A DNA stretch of 64,000 nucleotides from Paragonimus skrjabini miyazakii (taxonomy: Eukaryota > Platyhelminthes > Trematoda > Plagiorchiida > Troglotrematidae), in assembly GCA_014338405.1 (NCBI GenBank), contig JTDE01003526.1, positions 9,764 to 73,763 of the forward strand, in the 5' to 3' direction. The notes under the pieces are model-generated. The model did not search any database. It worked only from the letters and a program-made list of their open reading frames with translations, and was not told the origin of the DNA. Positions within the stretch are counted from its first letter, which is position 1; each line of letters starts with the position of its first letter. Below are positions 49,201-55,170 of the stretch, piece after piece. The position numbers were made by a program, and so were the translations under genes.

Positions 49201-51423
49201 CTTGACTCCGACCGTCTCTGCCATATTCTCGAAATCCTCCAGAAAACTCCGGACATCCCCATCCTCAAACAGCTGCAGCCACGGGATCGTCATCCTCCAG
49301 TCGTTGTGAACCAAGAACATGGATGGCACGAGGGTTGTTTATTCAGGAAAGCAACACATGGGCTGTGCGTTTAAGCATGACAACAAACAAAAACACTCAT
49401 CTGCATACGGTACTGGGCCCATAACAGAACAGTTATCACAGACGCCAGTGCTCAGTTCTTTTACGCTCCTTTATATACCAAGAATTATTTCATACGATGC
49501 TGCACTCCGGTGTTTCTTGTATTTTTTTCCTGCGACTACATTGTCAAAATGTGCTCCGGCCCCACTACTGAATAGTGATCACTCCTCCTCACGATATTTT
49601 TAGTACTGCTCAACTCGAGCTGGCTTAGCGATAACGATGGTGACTACGTATTTTACGATCGCTTGTTTGAATCCGGTCGCTGCGACTTCTGTCCAAATCT
49701 TGATAGGATATCTGTATCTAGCTCACATGCGACCTTCTGTGCTATATAGTACCAAGCGTCTCGTGCTGTCTATGCCGGAGAATACCTTATCATACATGCG
49801 CTTGACTGAAACACGAGCATGATCTTTATATATATGAATGCTTCAAATATTATGTGTTGAAAGGGACACAGCTTGTATTTTGAGGTAGTTTTTATCATTT
49901 TGTTTCAACTTTGATTTTGTCATATAGTCTTAAAGTGTTTATTACCCGAAAGGCCACCACTCTCATGGACTCTATGGCGTATTTATGGCATTAATGCAGT
50001 CTGACGATGTAGACAGTACTCCCGAGTGAATTGGTCCATAACCGAACCGTGACTTCCCCCGCACCACATCCTCCATTTTAGGTGGAATAAATCGAAGACA
50101 GTCGCCAATTGAGGCAGTCTTCATCTAGTCCAATCCACTACCTGGCAGCGCAGATTGGCTCCTGATAGTCTAACCCCACAGGACCACTCTAGTACGCTGA
50201 ATTGGGTCAACCACCATTTGGAGTAGGTATAGCGAAGTTTGCAATCTTCAGAATTTGATCGGTCTCACTGTAACGCACTAAGGATCCTCGGTTTCGCTAC
50301 CTGAACAAAGTTGAGACAAGTTGATGAACTCACCGGAATAGTAGTAATCGTCGTTCTACAGGGTGTCAAGAATTGACCTTGCGATCACTGTGGAGTTAAC
50401 ATCCTGCATTTTCTATCTAATTTAAGTAGCTGTTTAGAAAGCAAGTGGCAGCTGGAAAATGATCATTTTGAGGAAGTGGCATTATAAATATCTCTTTGTG
50501 AACTTTACTTACCCGTAGCAACCACCACCGTCGTGAGTCAACAAACTATGTTTCACTGGTTTAACTAAATGAGTGTCGAAGTGCACTGCAGATTTATGTT
50601 TGAGCTCACGATGGCTCAGCCTTAACGGCGCTCATTTACTAATCCCTCTTTGTTGAATTCGAGCTTTGAATGCGACGAACGTCGCTGTCCTCGTTTGAAC
50701 AGTGGACAATATTTGACTGACATGTGGGTCAATGTGCCACGCAACAAAAAGTATTTTGTGCTGTTATGAGTAAAATTCCATCGTTGCAAACAGTGTTCAG
50801 CGTTTTGTTTAATGTATGATATATTCGTTTCAGTTCCTGTGTTTCTTACTTTTGCTGGAAGCGTTCATGTTGGCGATCTCATTTATATTTCCATTTACCA
50901 GGCTTATACGTAATTTGTTGTATCCTGGGACAAACGCTGTTTTTTTTCCAACTTTTATTCTCTAATCCTGTTCCCGTTCATTTAGGTGTTCGGCCCTGTT
51001 GGAGGCGGTCCAAATGCTGTGTTACCTGATGATGCTCACGCCAATTCTGGACGTAGAGCCCCTCGTGAAATTGCCAGTGCTGCCGCATCTGATTCATCAT
51101 TACCGCACAAGAAACCGTCGTCCAATGCCAGTTCGTTTCCTCCTGGTATAACTTCTACTTACTTGACTGGCCGATATTGTGTCGCGAAGTTCGACTTTTG
51201 CGCCGAATTCGAAGGTGAAATGTCGTTTCGACGCGGTGATCGTATTCTGGTATTGGGTGAGGAAGATGATAACTGGTGGTACGCAGAACTTGTGGATTCC
51301 CATGCAGAACAGTCCGCCCCCTCGCGTGGCCTTATCCCGGCAAACTACGTCGAACTACTACCGCCCAAGGTCACCGGCCCATCCAACACTTCTCGTGCAC
51401 CAACCTCTTTGTATCCTGCTTAA
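7182..51423 (+). CDS. GRB2: GRB2 / Sem-5 / Drk-type SH3-SH2-SH3 adaptor gene (whole coding span, four exons)
   Basis: The product links activated receptor tyrosine kinases to Ras: the SH2 domain binds phosphotyrosine and the SH3 domains bind proline-rich partners such as SOS, at the inner face of the plasma membrane. Exons 7182-7259, 7302-7546, 13143-13308 and 50986-51423 join with introns of 42, 5596 and 37677 nt. All have GT-AG ends and phases agree (0, 2, 0). The predicted protein is 308 residues, against about 217 in vertebrate GRB2. Extra length lies in the SH2 (about 7 residues before DGAF), the SH2-to-SH3 linker (about 60 residues instead of a handful), a C-terminal SH3 loop (about 8) and a short tail. 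No other exon is needed for a complete domain set, though a small missed exon in the 37-kb intron cannot be excluded. The symbol follows orthology inferred from architecture. Confidence 0.9.
7260..7301 (+). other. 42-nt mini-intron, stopless and divisible by three
   Basis: Starts GTAAGT and ends TTTCAAG with a pyrimidine-rich middle. Removing it restores the SH3 sequence ILH-VVEMEEDPCWYK in line with GRB2. If retained it would add 14 mostly hydrophobic residues without a stop or frameshift, so gene finders could miss it. Introns this short are known in flatworms. Confidence 0.85.
7302..7546 (+). CDS. GRB2: GRB2-like exon 2: rest of N-terminal SH3 and first half of SH2
   Basis: Completes the SH3: PCWYKA carries the groove Trp (GRB2 Trp36) and GMVPANYI carries the Pro (GRB2 Pro49) and Tyr of the binding surface. 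HPWYV opens the SH2, followed by a helix, an insertion (about 7 residues, VDLQTNLDVQ region) and DGAFILRQSENEFGQFSISV. FILRQSE is the FLVRES-type motif, and its Arg binds phosphate. The exon ends after two bases of a Lys codon at 7546 before donor GTAAGT. Confidence 0.9.
7547..9105. other. First large GRB2 intron, left part, nothing recognised
   Basis: Intronic sequence after the exon 2 donor. Only short chance frames occur, and I recognise no domain or repeat until the dispersed repeat at 9106. Confidence 0.5.
9106..9241. repeat. Short dispersed repeat, copy 1
   Basis: About 136 bp that match 14952-15076 in the same orientation. Shared landmarks are AAGCCACTT, GTGATGGTTT, AAGCGCA, TCACTSTGACAGGC and CCGTTTCGGATGC. 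No coding content and no terminal structure seen; it may be a SINE or MITE fragment. Confidence 0.65.
9968..10010 (+). ncRNA. Decayed hammerhead ribozyme motif with minimal helix III
   Basis: The catalytic core is in place: CTGATGA (9973-9979), a 4-bp helix II (9980-9983 with 9990-9993, one G-U pair) with a 6-nt loop, GAAA (9994-9997), a helix III of one C-G pair plus the A-U pair closing a 4-nt loop, and GTC (10003-10005), with the cleavage site after C10005. Helix I is weak: 10006-10010 against 9968-9972 gives one C-A mismatch, three G-U pairs and one U-A pair. All four departures from Watson-Crick are transitions, as expected from decay. Such short helix III forms are known from Penelope-like elements. 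It is probably inactive now. Confidence 0.6.
10200..13142. other. GRB2 intron, right part, nothing recognised
   Basis: No recognisable domain or element. A hydrophobic frame at 10435-10707 comes from T-rich sequence and has no family signature. The acceptor of exon 3 (pyrimidine tract TTTTCGTTCCTTTTCCGTTGCAG) ends at 13142. Confidence 0.5.
13143..13308 (+). CDS. GRB2: GRB2-like exon 3: second half of SH2
   Basis: Joins exon 2 within a Lys codon to give SVKEGSSVLHFRVF. LHFRV holds the His and a basic residue (Arg for Lys) of the phosphotyrosine pocket. KYHIWNNKF keeps the Trp that in GRB2 (Trp121) blocks the +3 peptide position and selects for pYxN, so the same specificity is inferred. SVNELIDYHR matches the final SH2 helix. 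The exon ends on a codon boundary after CMPSK at the donor GTTAGT (13309). Confidence 0.92.
13309..14951. other. Start of the 37.7-kb GRB2 intron, nothing recognised
   Basis: No domain, repeat or RNA gene is evident before the dispersed repeat at 14952. Confidence 0.5.
14952..15076. repeat. Short dispersed repeat, copy 2
   Basis: Direct-orientation counterpart of 9106-9241, about 80% identical by eye over its core and slightly shorter near the left end. Confidence 0.65.
15135..15151. repeat. (GT)n microsatellite
   Basis: Short run of GT dinucleotides followed by TTGTGTTTG. Confidence 0.8.
15155..18605. other. Intron sequence, nothing recognised
   Basis: AT-rich sequence with only short chance frames on both strands. 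No transposon motif, tRNA or long repeat found. Confidence 0.5.
18610..18785 (+). repeat. tRNA-derived SINE, copy 1
   Basis: 18682-18761 folds like a tRNA: acceptor strands AGCTTCG and CGAAACT (one mismatch), a D-arm with A-box-like TAACTCAGCTGATAGAGC, and a perfect T-arm GCTGG-TTCGAAT-CCAGC containing the B box. Similarity to the copy at 53725-53890 extends outside the tRNA-like part on both sides (TAACCRAGYCCAAAT upstream, ATTTTTCA downstream). This marks a repeat family with a tRNA-like head, not a lone tRNA gene. Confidence 0.65.
18790..20690. other. Intron sequence, nothing recognised
   Basis: No features supported between the SINE and the Penelope element. Confidence 0.5.
20691..21263. 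repeat. Left terminal inverted repeat of the Penelope-like element
   Basis: Begins AAAAGCCACCAACAGTATG and ends GGTGCACACAGAC. Its reverse complement is at 23439-24010. No reading frame continues through it and no hammerhead core was found in it. Confidence 0.9.
21592..23378 (+). pseudogene. Penelope-like reverse transcriptase with GIY-YIG endonuclease, frameshifted
   Basis: Reading across frames gives: INVQPRFECLHDRLKSLGVT (about 21665-21725, N-terminal region); LNLADYMNKMQSMLSDN (about 21905); PGVPIRPILSTTGSLYHRLG (about 22120, RT); YFDVESLFTNAPLDKV (about 22290); TDGVAMGSPVKPVLTDI (about 22470, RT motif B); YVNDVSVAFD (about 22585, catalytic YVDD with Asp to Asn); LTFTLELEQSGSVSLLDLL (about 22670); then SRYVSRTGRHLGTRIDEYVP (about 23205) of the GIY-YIG nuclease, with VS in place of YIG. 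PLEs move by target-primed reverse transcription using this nuclease. Stops, frameshifts and the Asn make this copy inactive. Confidence 0.85.
23439..24010. repeat. Right terminal inverted repeat of the Penelope-like element
   Basis: Reverse complement of 20691-21263 with about nine substitutions and one A-run length difference. The outer end is CATACTGTTGGTGGCTTTT. Confidence 0.9.
24240..25023 (-). pseudogene. Tc1/mariner-like transposase relic
   Basis: Minus-strand frame 25023-24514 has a basic N-terminus and then RLEWADHQKTYGDRWDKIIS, like the Tc1 block before the catalytic Asp. After stops, 24320-24250 decodes to RSPDLNLTKNMWGIVSR, a good match to the Tc1 signature SPDLNPIENxWG. The DDE transposase would cut and paste DNA, but the catalytic DES region reads GEEHEV and several stops follow. 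The terminal repeats of the element were not found. Confidence 0.65.
25030..26050. other. Intron sequence, nothing recognised
   Basis: Two overlapping short frames at 25333-25705 face opposite ways and carry no domain signature. Confidence 0.5.
26052..27640 (+). pseudogene. Ty3/gypsy-type gag and protease fragment
   Basis: 26052-26423 resembles a gypsy gag capsid (VEEWVERFELWCSICRD, TFQVIERAKFNSL). 26860-27341 continues with LLDRLIAGVNGTDLQRRLL and two zinc knuckles: the first is CFPCGELHLRSSC (C2HC intact), the second CHLCSKCGYIKKVC, with Tyr where His should be. About 27370-27600 is a retropepsin-like protease: FTLDAGTSESIIS has DAG in place of catalytic DTG, and ILGLKALRQLNC matches the C-terminal ILG motif. 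Stops separate the pieces. RT is missing because the alpha-tubulin copy begins at 27700 on the other strand. No LTRs were seen next to it. Confidence 0.75.
27700..28689 (-). pseudogene. Alpha-tubulin pseudogene, intronless and 3'-truncated
   Basis: The minus-strand frame opens MRECVSLHVGQAGEQMGNAC and follows alpha-tubulin without an intron for 283 codons, including the GTP-binding signature GGGTGSG, EHSDCAFMVDNE and the catalytic Glu in DLNEFHTNLV. Codon 284 is TAG (27840-27838) where Glu of AYHEQL is expected. Beyond it, homology resumes (SCFEPANQMVKYDP, CCLLYRGDVVPKDVNA) and stops at about residue 330 of the usual 450, at 27700. Position 40, the acetylated Lys of most alpha-tubulins, is Arg within a divergent loop (GGQRMGEEGDD). 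It is convergent with the gypsy fragment. Intronless structure suggests retroposition, but loss of the 3' rather than the 5' end is atypical for that. Confidence 0.9.
28690..29720. other. Intron sequence 5' of the tubulin copy, nothing recognised
   Basis: No upstream coding sequence, poly(A) tract or direct repeat bounding the tubulin copy was recognised. Confidence 0.45.
29725..30110 (+). pseudogene. Penelope-like RT C-terminal fragment
   Basis: 29773 onward reads YRKPTHSGRYLNTILSYVLS, matching the highly characteristic PLE block (V)YRKPTHTxxYLN that follows the catalytic motif, then a helical linker (SQIEEVLVANQYP, where intact PLEs have a NGYP motif). Only about 130 codons remain, and the nuclease is absent. 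Confidence 0.6.
30480..30930 (-). pseudogene. RTE-like RT fragment, strongly degraded
   Basis: Minus-strand translation across frames gives YSLDIALIDLVEAFESVNKG (about 30860-30800), which matches RT motif A (FIDLxKAFDxVNR) but with Glu for the second catalytic-region Asp. About 30600-30570 gives FNGVRTTCVIPE, like motif B NGVKQGCVLAPT. The rest is unreadable. Confidence 0.5.
31000..32370. other. Intron sequence, only unsupported frames
   Basis: A 91-codon frame at 31242 begins with a signal-peptide-like hydrophobic stretch, and a 72-codon frame at 31641 has a Cys-rich, LIM-like pattern. Neither has splice sites or a complete motif. Confidence 0.4.
32370..33545 (-). pseudogene. Ty3/gypsy-type RT/RNase H fragment
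   Basis: Minus-strand order matches gypsy pol: about 33465-33350 QDIQQKFAAVFKDGLDRHMK (segment before RT); 33020-32880 CQHVFDEVKTM and VASDASNTGVGSVI (RT end into RNase H; the DAS is the RNase H Asp motif); 32790-32660 IFVVKKFHKMLFGRQLTLFT followed by DHKPVFTIYG (RNase H core); 32591-32373 a RNase H-to-integrase tether-like stretch. The RT palm with YxDD is missing or unreadable between 33350 and 33040. No LTR was seen. It is a separate copy from the gag fragment at 26052, on the opposite strand. Confidence 0.75.
33550..34150. other. Flank between gypsy fragment and right inverted-repeat arm, nothing recognised
   Basis: Short frames only. This flank does not match the Penelope sequence that borders the left arm, so homology between arms stops near 34150. 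Confidence 0.45.
34150..37805. repeat. Right arm of the large inverted repeat
   Basis: Plus-strand counterpart of 5435-775. It is about 940 bp shorter: near 36568 it passes from the sequence matching left 2955 straight to that matching left 2015, with TCTT at the junction in both parental sequences. It ends near 37801 (CTTTTGTTTC), inside the RT linker of RTE copy A. Confidence 0.85.
35300..36140 (+). pseudogene. RTE-type endonuclease, copy B' in right arm
   Basis: 35423-35830 encodes SAYAPTDCSGVDGTDVFYTE, SDICILAVYTNSQIGHLG, RRRYTWRPTT and PKIDHIPLV, an APE endonuclease with the closing IDH motif. The GDFN position reads AVYTN, as a decayed version of the copy at 3690-4250. The open frame runs 181 codons here, longer than in the left arm. 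Past 35830 the linker toward RT is frameshifted. Confidence 0.75.
36590..37837 (+). pseudogene. RTE-type endonuclease and RT linker, copy A' in right arm
   Basis: 36600-36710 reads INIGGLDVRTLKQIGQQ, then 36871-37185 SACAPTDCSDIGF and SDTAVLAGGMNVQVG, then a TGA at 37183 and the SQTDHIAV-like end. 37595-37837 is the linker with ARRNIPPRSSYNNSRRDIRG, nearly identical to 977-770 on the minus strand. It breaks at 37801, before the RT motifs. Confidence 0.75.
37870..38020 (+). pseudogene. RTE RT C-terminal scrap
   Basis: Reads DCYDYIDFLLAGDVFEVDSF and VYLGGCISGAIDIGNKM, the RTE C-terminal block also seen at 310-190 on the minus strand. At only about 60% nucleotide similarity it is far more diverged from that block than the two arms are from each other, so it is probably another copy and not the continuation of the arm. 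Confidence 0.6.
38020..39600. other. Intron sequence left of the gap, nothing recognised
   Basis: AT-rich, no supported feature. Confidence 0.5.
39601..39700. other. Assembly gap (100 N)
   Basis: Exactly 100 unknown bases, the usual placeholder for a gap of unknown size. The true length of the last GRB2 intron is therefore uncertain, and an exon could be hidden here. Confidence 0.98.
39701..41480. other. Intron sequence right of the gap, nothing recognised
   Basis: A 96-codon minus-strand frame at 40775-40485 is charged and probably helical but matches no family I know. Confidence 0.45.
41480..42075 (-). mobile_element. Possible LTR-retrotransposon 3' end (purine tract and LTR start)
   Basis: On the minus strand, GGAAACCAGGGGGGG is followed immediately by TGTTGTGGACTGG and, about 100 nt on, by AATAAAG. 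This is the layout of a polypurine tract, LTR start and poly(A) signal. The sequence before it (42075-41626) is GC-rich and encodes an Arg-rich 149-codon frame without a recognised domain. The LTR right end and a second LTR were not found. Confidence 0.3.
42270..42700 (-). pseudogene. Penelope-like RT fragment (catalytic motif and thumb)
   Basis: Minus-strand translation reads FIDDILVTIVSD (catalytic motif intact), then a stop, then LLSLLNSLHPNLTLSSEYEK and NMPNFWISSLSDRKAIQCIV with KNARWFD. These are the PLE RT palm end and thumb. The nuclease of the same copy is not downstream of it. Confidence 0.7.
42908..43564 (-). pseudogene. Penelope-like linker and GIY-YIG endonuclease fragment
   Basis: 43564-43358 reads RRTFVENVNSVNFIDEHIEL and AKKKLIYMVLAYKGEVLA, the linker between RT and nuclease. 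43249-42908 reads VYSFTCSCGTDHVGCTTRCF, TRKHHSRRL, ANLTHPTDLGHQV and KFRILVIAEAIAIRL, the GIY-YIG domain, with HVG in place of YIG. It lies upstream (minus sense) of the RT at 42270-42700, the reverse of the normal order, so it belongs to another, tandem copy. Confidence 0.75.
43570..47370. other. Intron sequence, nothing recognised
   Basis: Only short, unsupported frames. A short (CA)n run lies at 45042-45055. Confidence 0.5.
45042..45055. repeat. (CA)n microsatellite
   Basis: Seven CA units after CCCTCG. Confidence 0.8.
47375..47640. repeat. 3' LTR of the minus-strand gypsy element
   Basis: Matches 49315-49585 in direct orientation; shared landmarks include ACAACAAACRAAAACACTC, CAGTTCTTT-type runs and TGCACTCCGRTGTTT. 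Exact ends are unclear. Confidence 0.7.
47700..48620 (-). pseudogene. Gypsy integrase core and C-terminus
   Basis: Minus-strand translation: about 48595-48490 ENGELWSVDAMGPFPVNTSG and YITLMTEHFTR, holding the first catalytic Asp (VDAMGP); 48420-48370 DHGIPGSISTDQGSCFETV with the second Asp (TDQG); 48345-48255 GIKKIRTMPYHPQTKELTER with the Glu region (usually NG.xER). Then 48168-47740 IGLYGDGRISTRELAEA and KWRGPHVVVDRCGSVYLLKN, the C-terminal tail. The enzyme would insert the cDNA copy. Frameshifts split it at least three times. Confidence 0.75.
48770..49330 (-). pseudogene. Gypsy gag fragment
   Basis: 49329-49129 reads MFLVHNDWRMTIPWLQLFED, then VRSFLEDFENMAETVG and DWAKLAALWMLFKSKTKQDA, a capsid-like gag block of trematode gypsy elements. 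The frame then shifts, and the rest (49268-48774) is Arg-rich noise in the wrong frame. Confidence 0.6.
49315..49585. repeat. 5' LTR of the minus-strand gypsy element
   Basis: Direct-repeat partner of 47375-47640. Gag begins directly at its inner edge. Confidence 0.7.
49600..50985. other. End of the last GRB2 intron
   Basis: No element recognised. A T-rich tract (TTTTTTTTCC and onwards) precedes the acceptor TTCATTTAG ending at 50985. Confidence 0.5.
50986..51423 (+). CDS. GRB2: GRB2-like exon 4: long linker, C-terminal SH3 and stop
   Basis: Encodes 145 residues in phase with exon 3. The first 61 or so (GGGPNAVLPDD, RAPREIASAAASDSS, KKPSSNASSFPPG) form a Gly/Ala/Ser/Pro-rich linker, probably disordered. 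GRYCVAKFDF then opens the SH3 (ALYDF-type motif), followed by ELSF-like EMSFRRGD, DDNWWYAEL with the groove Trp, a loop about 8 residues longer than in GRB2 (DSHAEQSAPS) and GLIPANYVELL with the binding Pro and Tyr. A 20-residue tail rich in Pro, Ser and Thr precedes TAA at 51421. Confidence 0.92.
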   Translation: MFGPVGGGPNAVLPDDAHANSGRRAPREIASAAASDSSLPHKKPSSNASSFPPGITSTYLTGRYCVAKFDFCAEFEGEMSFRRGDRILVLGEEDDNWWYAELVDSHAEQSAPSRGLIPANYVELLPPKVTGPSNTSRAPTSLYPA

Positions 51424-53724
51424 TGTCTCTCCCACCACAGATATTGTACGCCATATGTAGTTTATTCTCCGGATCTGGCATCGCAATTATGCACATATGT
51501 GCTATCGGTTAACTTGCCTTGTACAACCGCGCCTGTCCCCGTACATCAGTCTTGCTTTTGCTCGTGTTTTGTTCCGTCCCTCAGTAGCATGATGCTACAG
51601 TCGATCACGTTACACCTTAGTTTGTCATGTTTCCTCCACAGTTCACACCATACTTTATCTCATTTTCTTTCTGTACATATTTGTGTTTCCTTGATTCCAG
51701 AGTTTACTGTTTTCTTCCATTGTTATCGTTGCCCTCGATTTGGGGTTTCAATAAATTTCGCAGTTCTTGTCTGCCCCTCTCGGCTGTGCCTTCATCGTTC
51801 CTTATGACTAACCTGCTCGCATTAAAAATTTCCCATGGTGTCGTTACACAGTTACTTTCTATTCCGAAATCATTTAGCTGGTTGTCCGCGCATGTAGACT
51901 GTTGTCTCATATTTTTCAACTTCGGATCCCTTGTATGTCGATCGCTTCAACCCTACCATCTGCTATAGTTTGTTCCAGCATCATTCACTCAGGATAGTGC
52001 TTGGTTTCCTGCTCGTTTCAGGCCTATATTTGCACGATTGTGATTCCAGACCACTGCTTCGGAAAAAAAACCTAATGCGAACACTGACATATCCCAAACT
52101 TCCCCAAGTTTCGCATCTTTTCTGTTGCACTACTTGTGTGACCCTACACAAATTTGGCAGCTGTCTTTTGCGGCTCATTGGAATCTTCATTCTATCGTTG
52201 GGCGGTTTAGACTTAGACTGTTACTATCTGAACACATTTGACCCCGATTCAGATGTTTCGTTAGCAAGTCCGTAACTGCTGTCGTTTAGAGAGAAACACT
52301 CGGCTCATGTTAAACCTCCCAAGTAACTCATGCATTCCTGCGAAGAGCTGAGCCCTGGCTCTTGTTTGTACTGAGTAAGCCCGTCGTCACGTTATCTGGC
52401 AACTTTATTTACTCAAATGCCGCTATAAACCAATGGATTCGTCCGAGCATCTGTGGTTGGCAATGTGCAACCCGTTTCGCAGTTCGGGTGTTCCATGCCA
52501 AGTGTCTGTCAGATTCTTACTGCGTATACGTTTTTGCGCAGTGCGTGTTGTTTTGGCCAACTCACACTTCTTACTAGTACACTCAACTGTAGCCAGCATC
52601 CTGCAGTGAATTTGACGAGGTAGACACTTTCAGTGACTAAATTTCTGATCGCGACACTACTATCATTTGACGGCTCAGTTGCTGCATCGCATAGTACGCA
52701 ATAACGACCGCAAATAGTATGGCACGCTTCGAGGCCAATGGAACGCATTGTAATTCTTCAATCTGCAGCCCCCAAAAGACGATCTACTCGATAAAAGTCG
52801 AGAGTAGTGCACTTTTATCGCCAAATGCCTCAGGTGGGAGACGTCTCATTCGATTGTCAGTAGATGCTAGAAGAGAACGGCTGAATGAATGCGTGATGTT
52901 GCAGAAGTATGCTCTGAGTGCACGCGATAAAACTTCGAATCGCCTGCCCCTCATCGTAGAAGCACTGTTAAAACCGGATGTGATCAGGTGTGCCTTGACA
53001 AACATGGTATTAACTTAAAACAATGGTCTGTGTGGTGCGACAGTTGTGTGCGCATTTGTCGGTCAGCTATCAAACGCCTCGTTGATATTTGGTTGATACT
53101 GCTTTCTTACATGCACTTGTAAATGCTTTGTCCGTGTAGCTTTTGTCAGCTTGTTGCCAAAAGCATTGATGAGACGATTAAACTGCCCGATTTGGAGCGT
53201 GATGGTGGTGTTCGTACATGCTAATAGTGTAAACATAAGTGAAATGCACATAGGTGGGCTGAACCCCGGAGTAAGTGGCCTTCTGCAAGATCGCCTGACC
53301 CATAGCCGGGAGACAGAAATTATATAAGCTTGAAAGACCGTATGACGCCCTTACCTATTTATTACTATGTTTGAGTGTCCGTACCTTTTTTGTTACGAAC
53401 CATTGCATGAGCGTGAACGGTTGTTTGAAGGAATAGGGATACTGATTAGTACCCCGCGCATTCGGACGTATCACTTGCGCTGCGCGTTTACTTTGCGTCT
53501 CTCTGTATTACCACCGTCTTATCCTTCGAGTGTCGTTTTTGTTTGTTGGTAACACACTTCTTACGTAATCAACGCGTCATTTAACGGACGGGAGCAGAAG
53601 CTCTCGAGAGTTTTGCATCCCTATGAATAGAATTTCTTGCACATCATTGACGGACTAGAATTGAGGAAAAATAACTGTATTACTAATAAGTAGTGTGGCA
53701 TATTTATGAATTTTAGATGAGACC
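51424..53724. other. 3' UTR and downstream intergenic sequence
   Basis: The first about 330 nt are probably GRB2 3' UTR. Beyond 51.8 kb I see no gene or recognisable element until the SINE. Confidence 0.5.
51750..51755 (+). promoter_or_regulatory. Candidate poly(A) signal AATAAA of the GRB2-like gene
   Basis: First AATAAA downstream of the stop, 327 nt after it. Confidence 0.5.
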
Positions 53725-53890
53725 GAACTGTGAAAAATCAGGGCTTCGGCTGGATTCGAACCAGCGACAGAAACACCACACCTCAACGTGGCAAGGGCCA
53801 GCTGAGCTACGAAGCCACGCCAGGAGCTCAGAAATTTCACATTTGGGCTCGGTTACTCTCCCGCCCCACTTTCTCATATGGAATCCACCA
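53725..53890 (-). repeat. tRNA-derived SINE, copy 2
   Basis: On the minus strand, 53816-53742 (75 nt) has a perfect 7-bp acceptor stem GGCTTCG/CGAAGCC, an A box TAGCTCAGCTGG and a perfect T-arm GCTGG-TTCGAAT-CCAGC. The D and anticodon arms are irregular (a CCAC/GTGG stem with loop GTTGAGGT), so a working tRNA is unlikely. Flanks match the copy at 18610-18785. Confidence 0.65.
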
Positions 53891-53899
53891 AATGATCCA

Positions 53900-54540
53900 G
53901 GGGATCGAAAAAATAACTAATGATCAAGACATGTGCTAAAAACTGATAACGAGTTGGTGTTGTCGTAGGCTAATCGATCAAATGATAAAAATGACAAAAA
54001 TAAGGTAATACCAAAGAAGACGGATGAGCTCAAAAGTAGACGTATAAATTAAACGGAAGACTTATCGGTAAAATAAGAACGACTCACTGTTAAGTCAAAG
54101 TCCGTTAGATTGAACAGACCACAACAAGAAAGAAATACATTGACAGAGAGCAGATTCGTTAGACGACCGATAGATTATTCCACAAGTGACGCGAGATGAT
54201 GAACTTTGAGTGTCGATAGATCAGCTAATACTTGGAGTCAAAATATTTCACCGTCCAATCACTCCACCGGCCCAAAAATCCACACGAATGAAGAAGACAG
54301 AGATGATGCGCGGTAACTCCCGTCTATTCGTGTTGAGGATTCAATTCAAAAAGTGATGATGATTGTTTCAAACAGGTGTGCATATGTAGTTATTGAAACG
54401 ATATATACAAAATGTCCAAAAAACATGAAATATAACTGTACATTGTGGACACTACAATACTCCCCCAACAGAGCGTATGTGGGTTGAAAACGCGATGAAA
54501 GAACATCAGTGAAGAGAAAACAAACCAAACGCTCGACAGG
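53900..54540. other. Intergenic sequence, nothing recognised
   Basis: AT-rich sequence between the SINE and the gypsy fragment. Confidence 0.5.
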
Positions 54541-55170
54541 TATGTCACATACTGTAATCTGTCAGGTGTTTCGGTCAGTGTACACATCGCCAAATAAATT
54601 GTCAGCAGTTCACGTCCAAAGGTTTTGTATTTAATCTTCGCTGGTCGAAACTTTGGGGAGAAAAATGCTAAGGGTTGTTGTTCAGCATTCACGGATTGTT
54701 CTAAGACTGCGCCAACGGCAGCATATGACGCATTCGCGGTGGGAATGTGACCGGCATTTGGATCACAACTGATGAAGCATAGTTTGGTGGTGTGGTATAT
54801 GGCTCCTTTGTTGCTGAGAAGTCTGCCTTGGCTTCGGGCGAGAGTTCAATTGACTTATGTTCGGAATCGACCAAGTTTGTCAGAGGTTTTAAAATGTCTG
54901 CACAATGAGGAATGAAATGTCGATAATAGTTAAGTGTGCCAAGAAATCGTCGGAGTTGTGTCATCGGAAAGATCGTGGTGGACTCAACCTTATCTGGCAA
55001 AGGTGTTATGCCGATTTGGTCATTGAGATATCCCAGTAAATCTAATGAGTTAACTCCGAAGGCGCATTGTGCGAAACAATCGAAAACAGCACGAAGATAA
55101 AAAGTGCTCCTCTTTTGAGCGGCTAGCCATCAAAGCATCATCGACGTAGACGTACGCGAAAAGAGGTCCA
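54540..55170 (-). pseudogene. Ty3/gypsy-type RT end and RNase H fragment
   Basis: On the minus strand, 55160-55115 reads FAYVYVDDALMAS, the catalytic YxDD motif with two extra residues. 55000-54880 reads MPDKVESTTIFPMTQLRRFL, then GTLNYYRHFIPHCADILKPL, a textbook gypsy RT thumb. 54692-54600 reads NAEQQPLAFFSPKFRPAKIK and TFGRELLTIYLA, the start of RNase H. A frame break lies at 54700. Sequence past 54590 no longer matches. Confidence 0.85.

Larger units (their letters stand above)
47375..49590 (-). mobile_element. Ty3/gypsy-type LTR element, internally deleted (gag joined to integrase)
   Basis: A 2.2-kb minus-strand element flanked by direct repeats 47375-47640 and 49315-49585. Internal order on the minus strand is gag (49330-48770), then the integrase core and C-terminus (48620-47700). 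Protease, RT and RNase H are absent; the intact internal region would be several kb. The two LTRs are only about 75-80% identical by eye, so the insertion is old. Confidence 0.75.

Noticed and set aside
53742..53816. Functional tRNA gene
   Set aside because: The acceptor and T stems are perfect but the D and anticodon arms are irregular, and flanking similarity to 18610-18785 shows it is a repeat.
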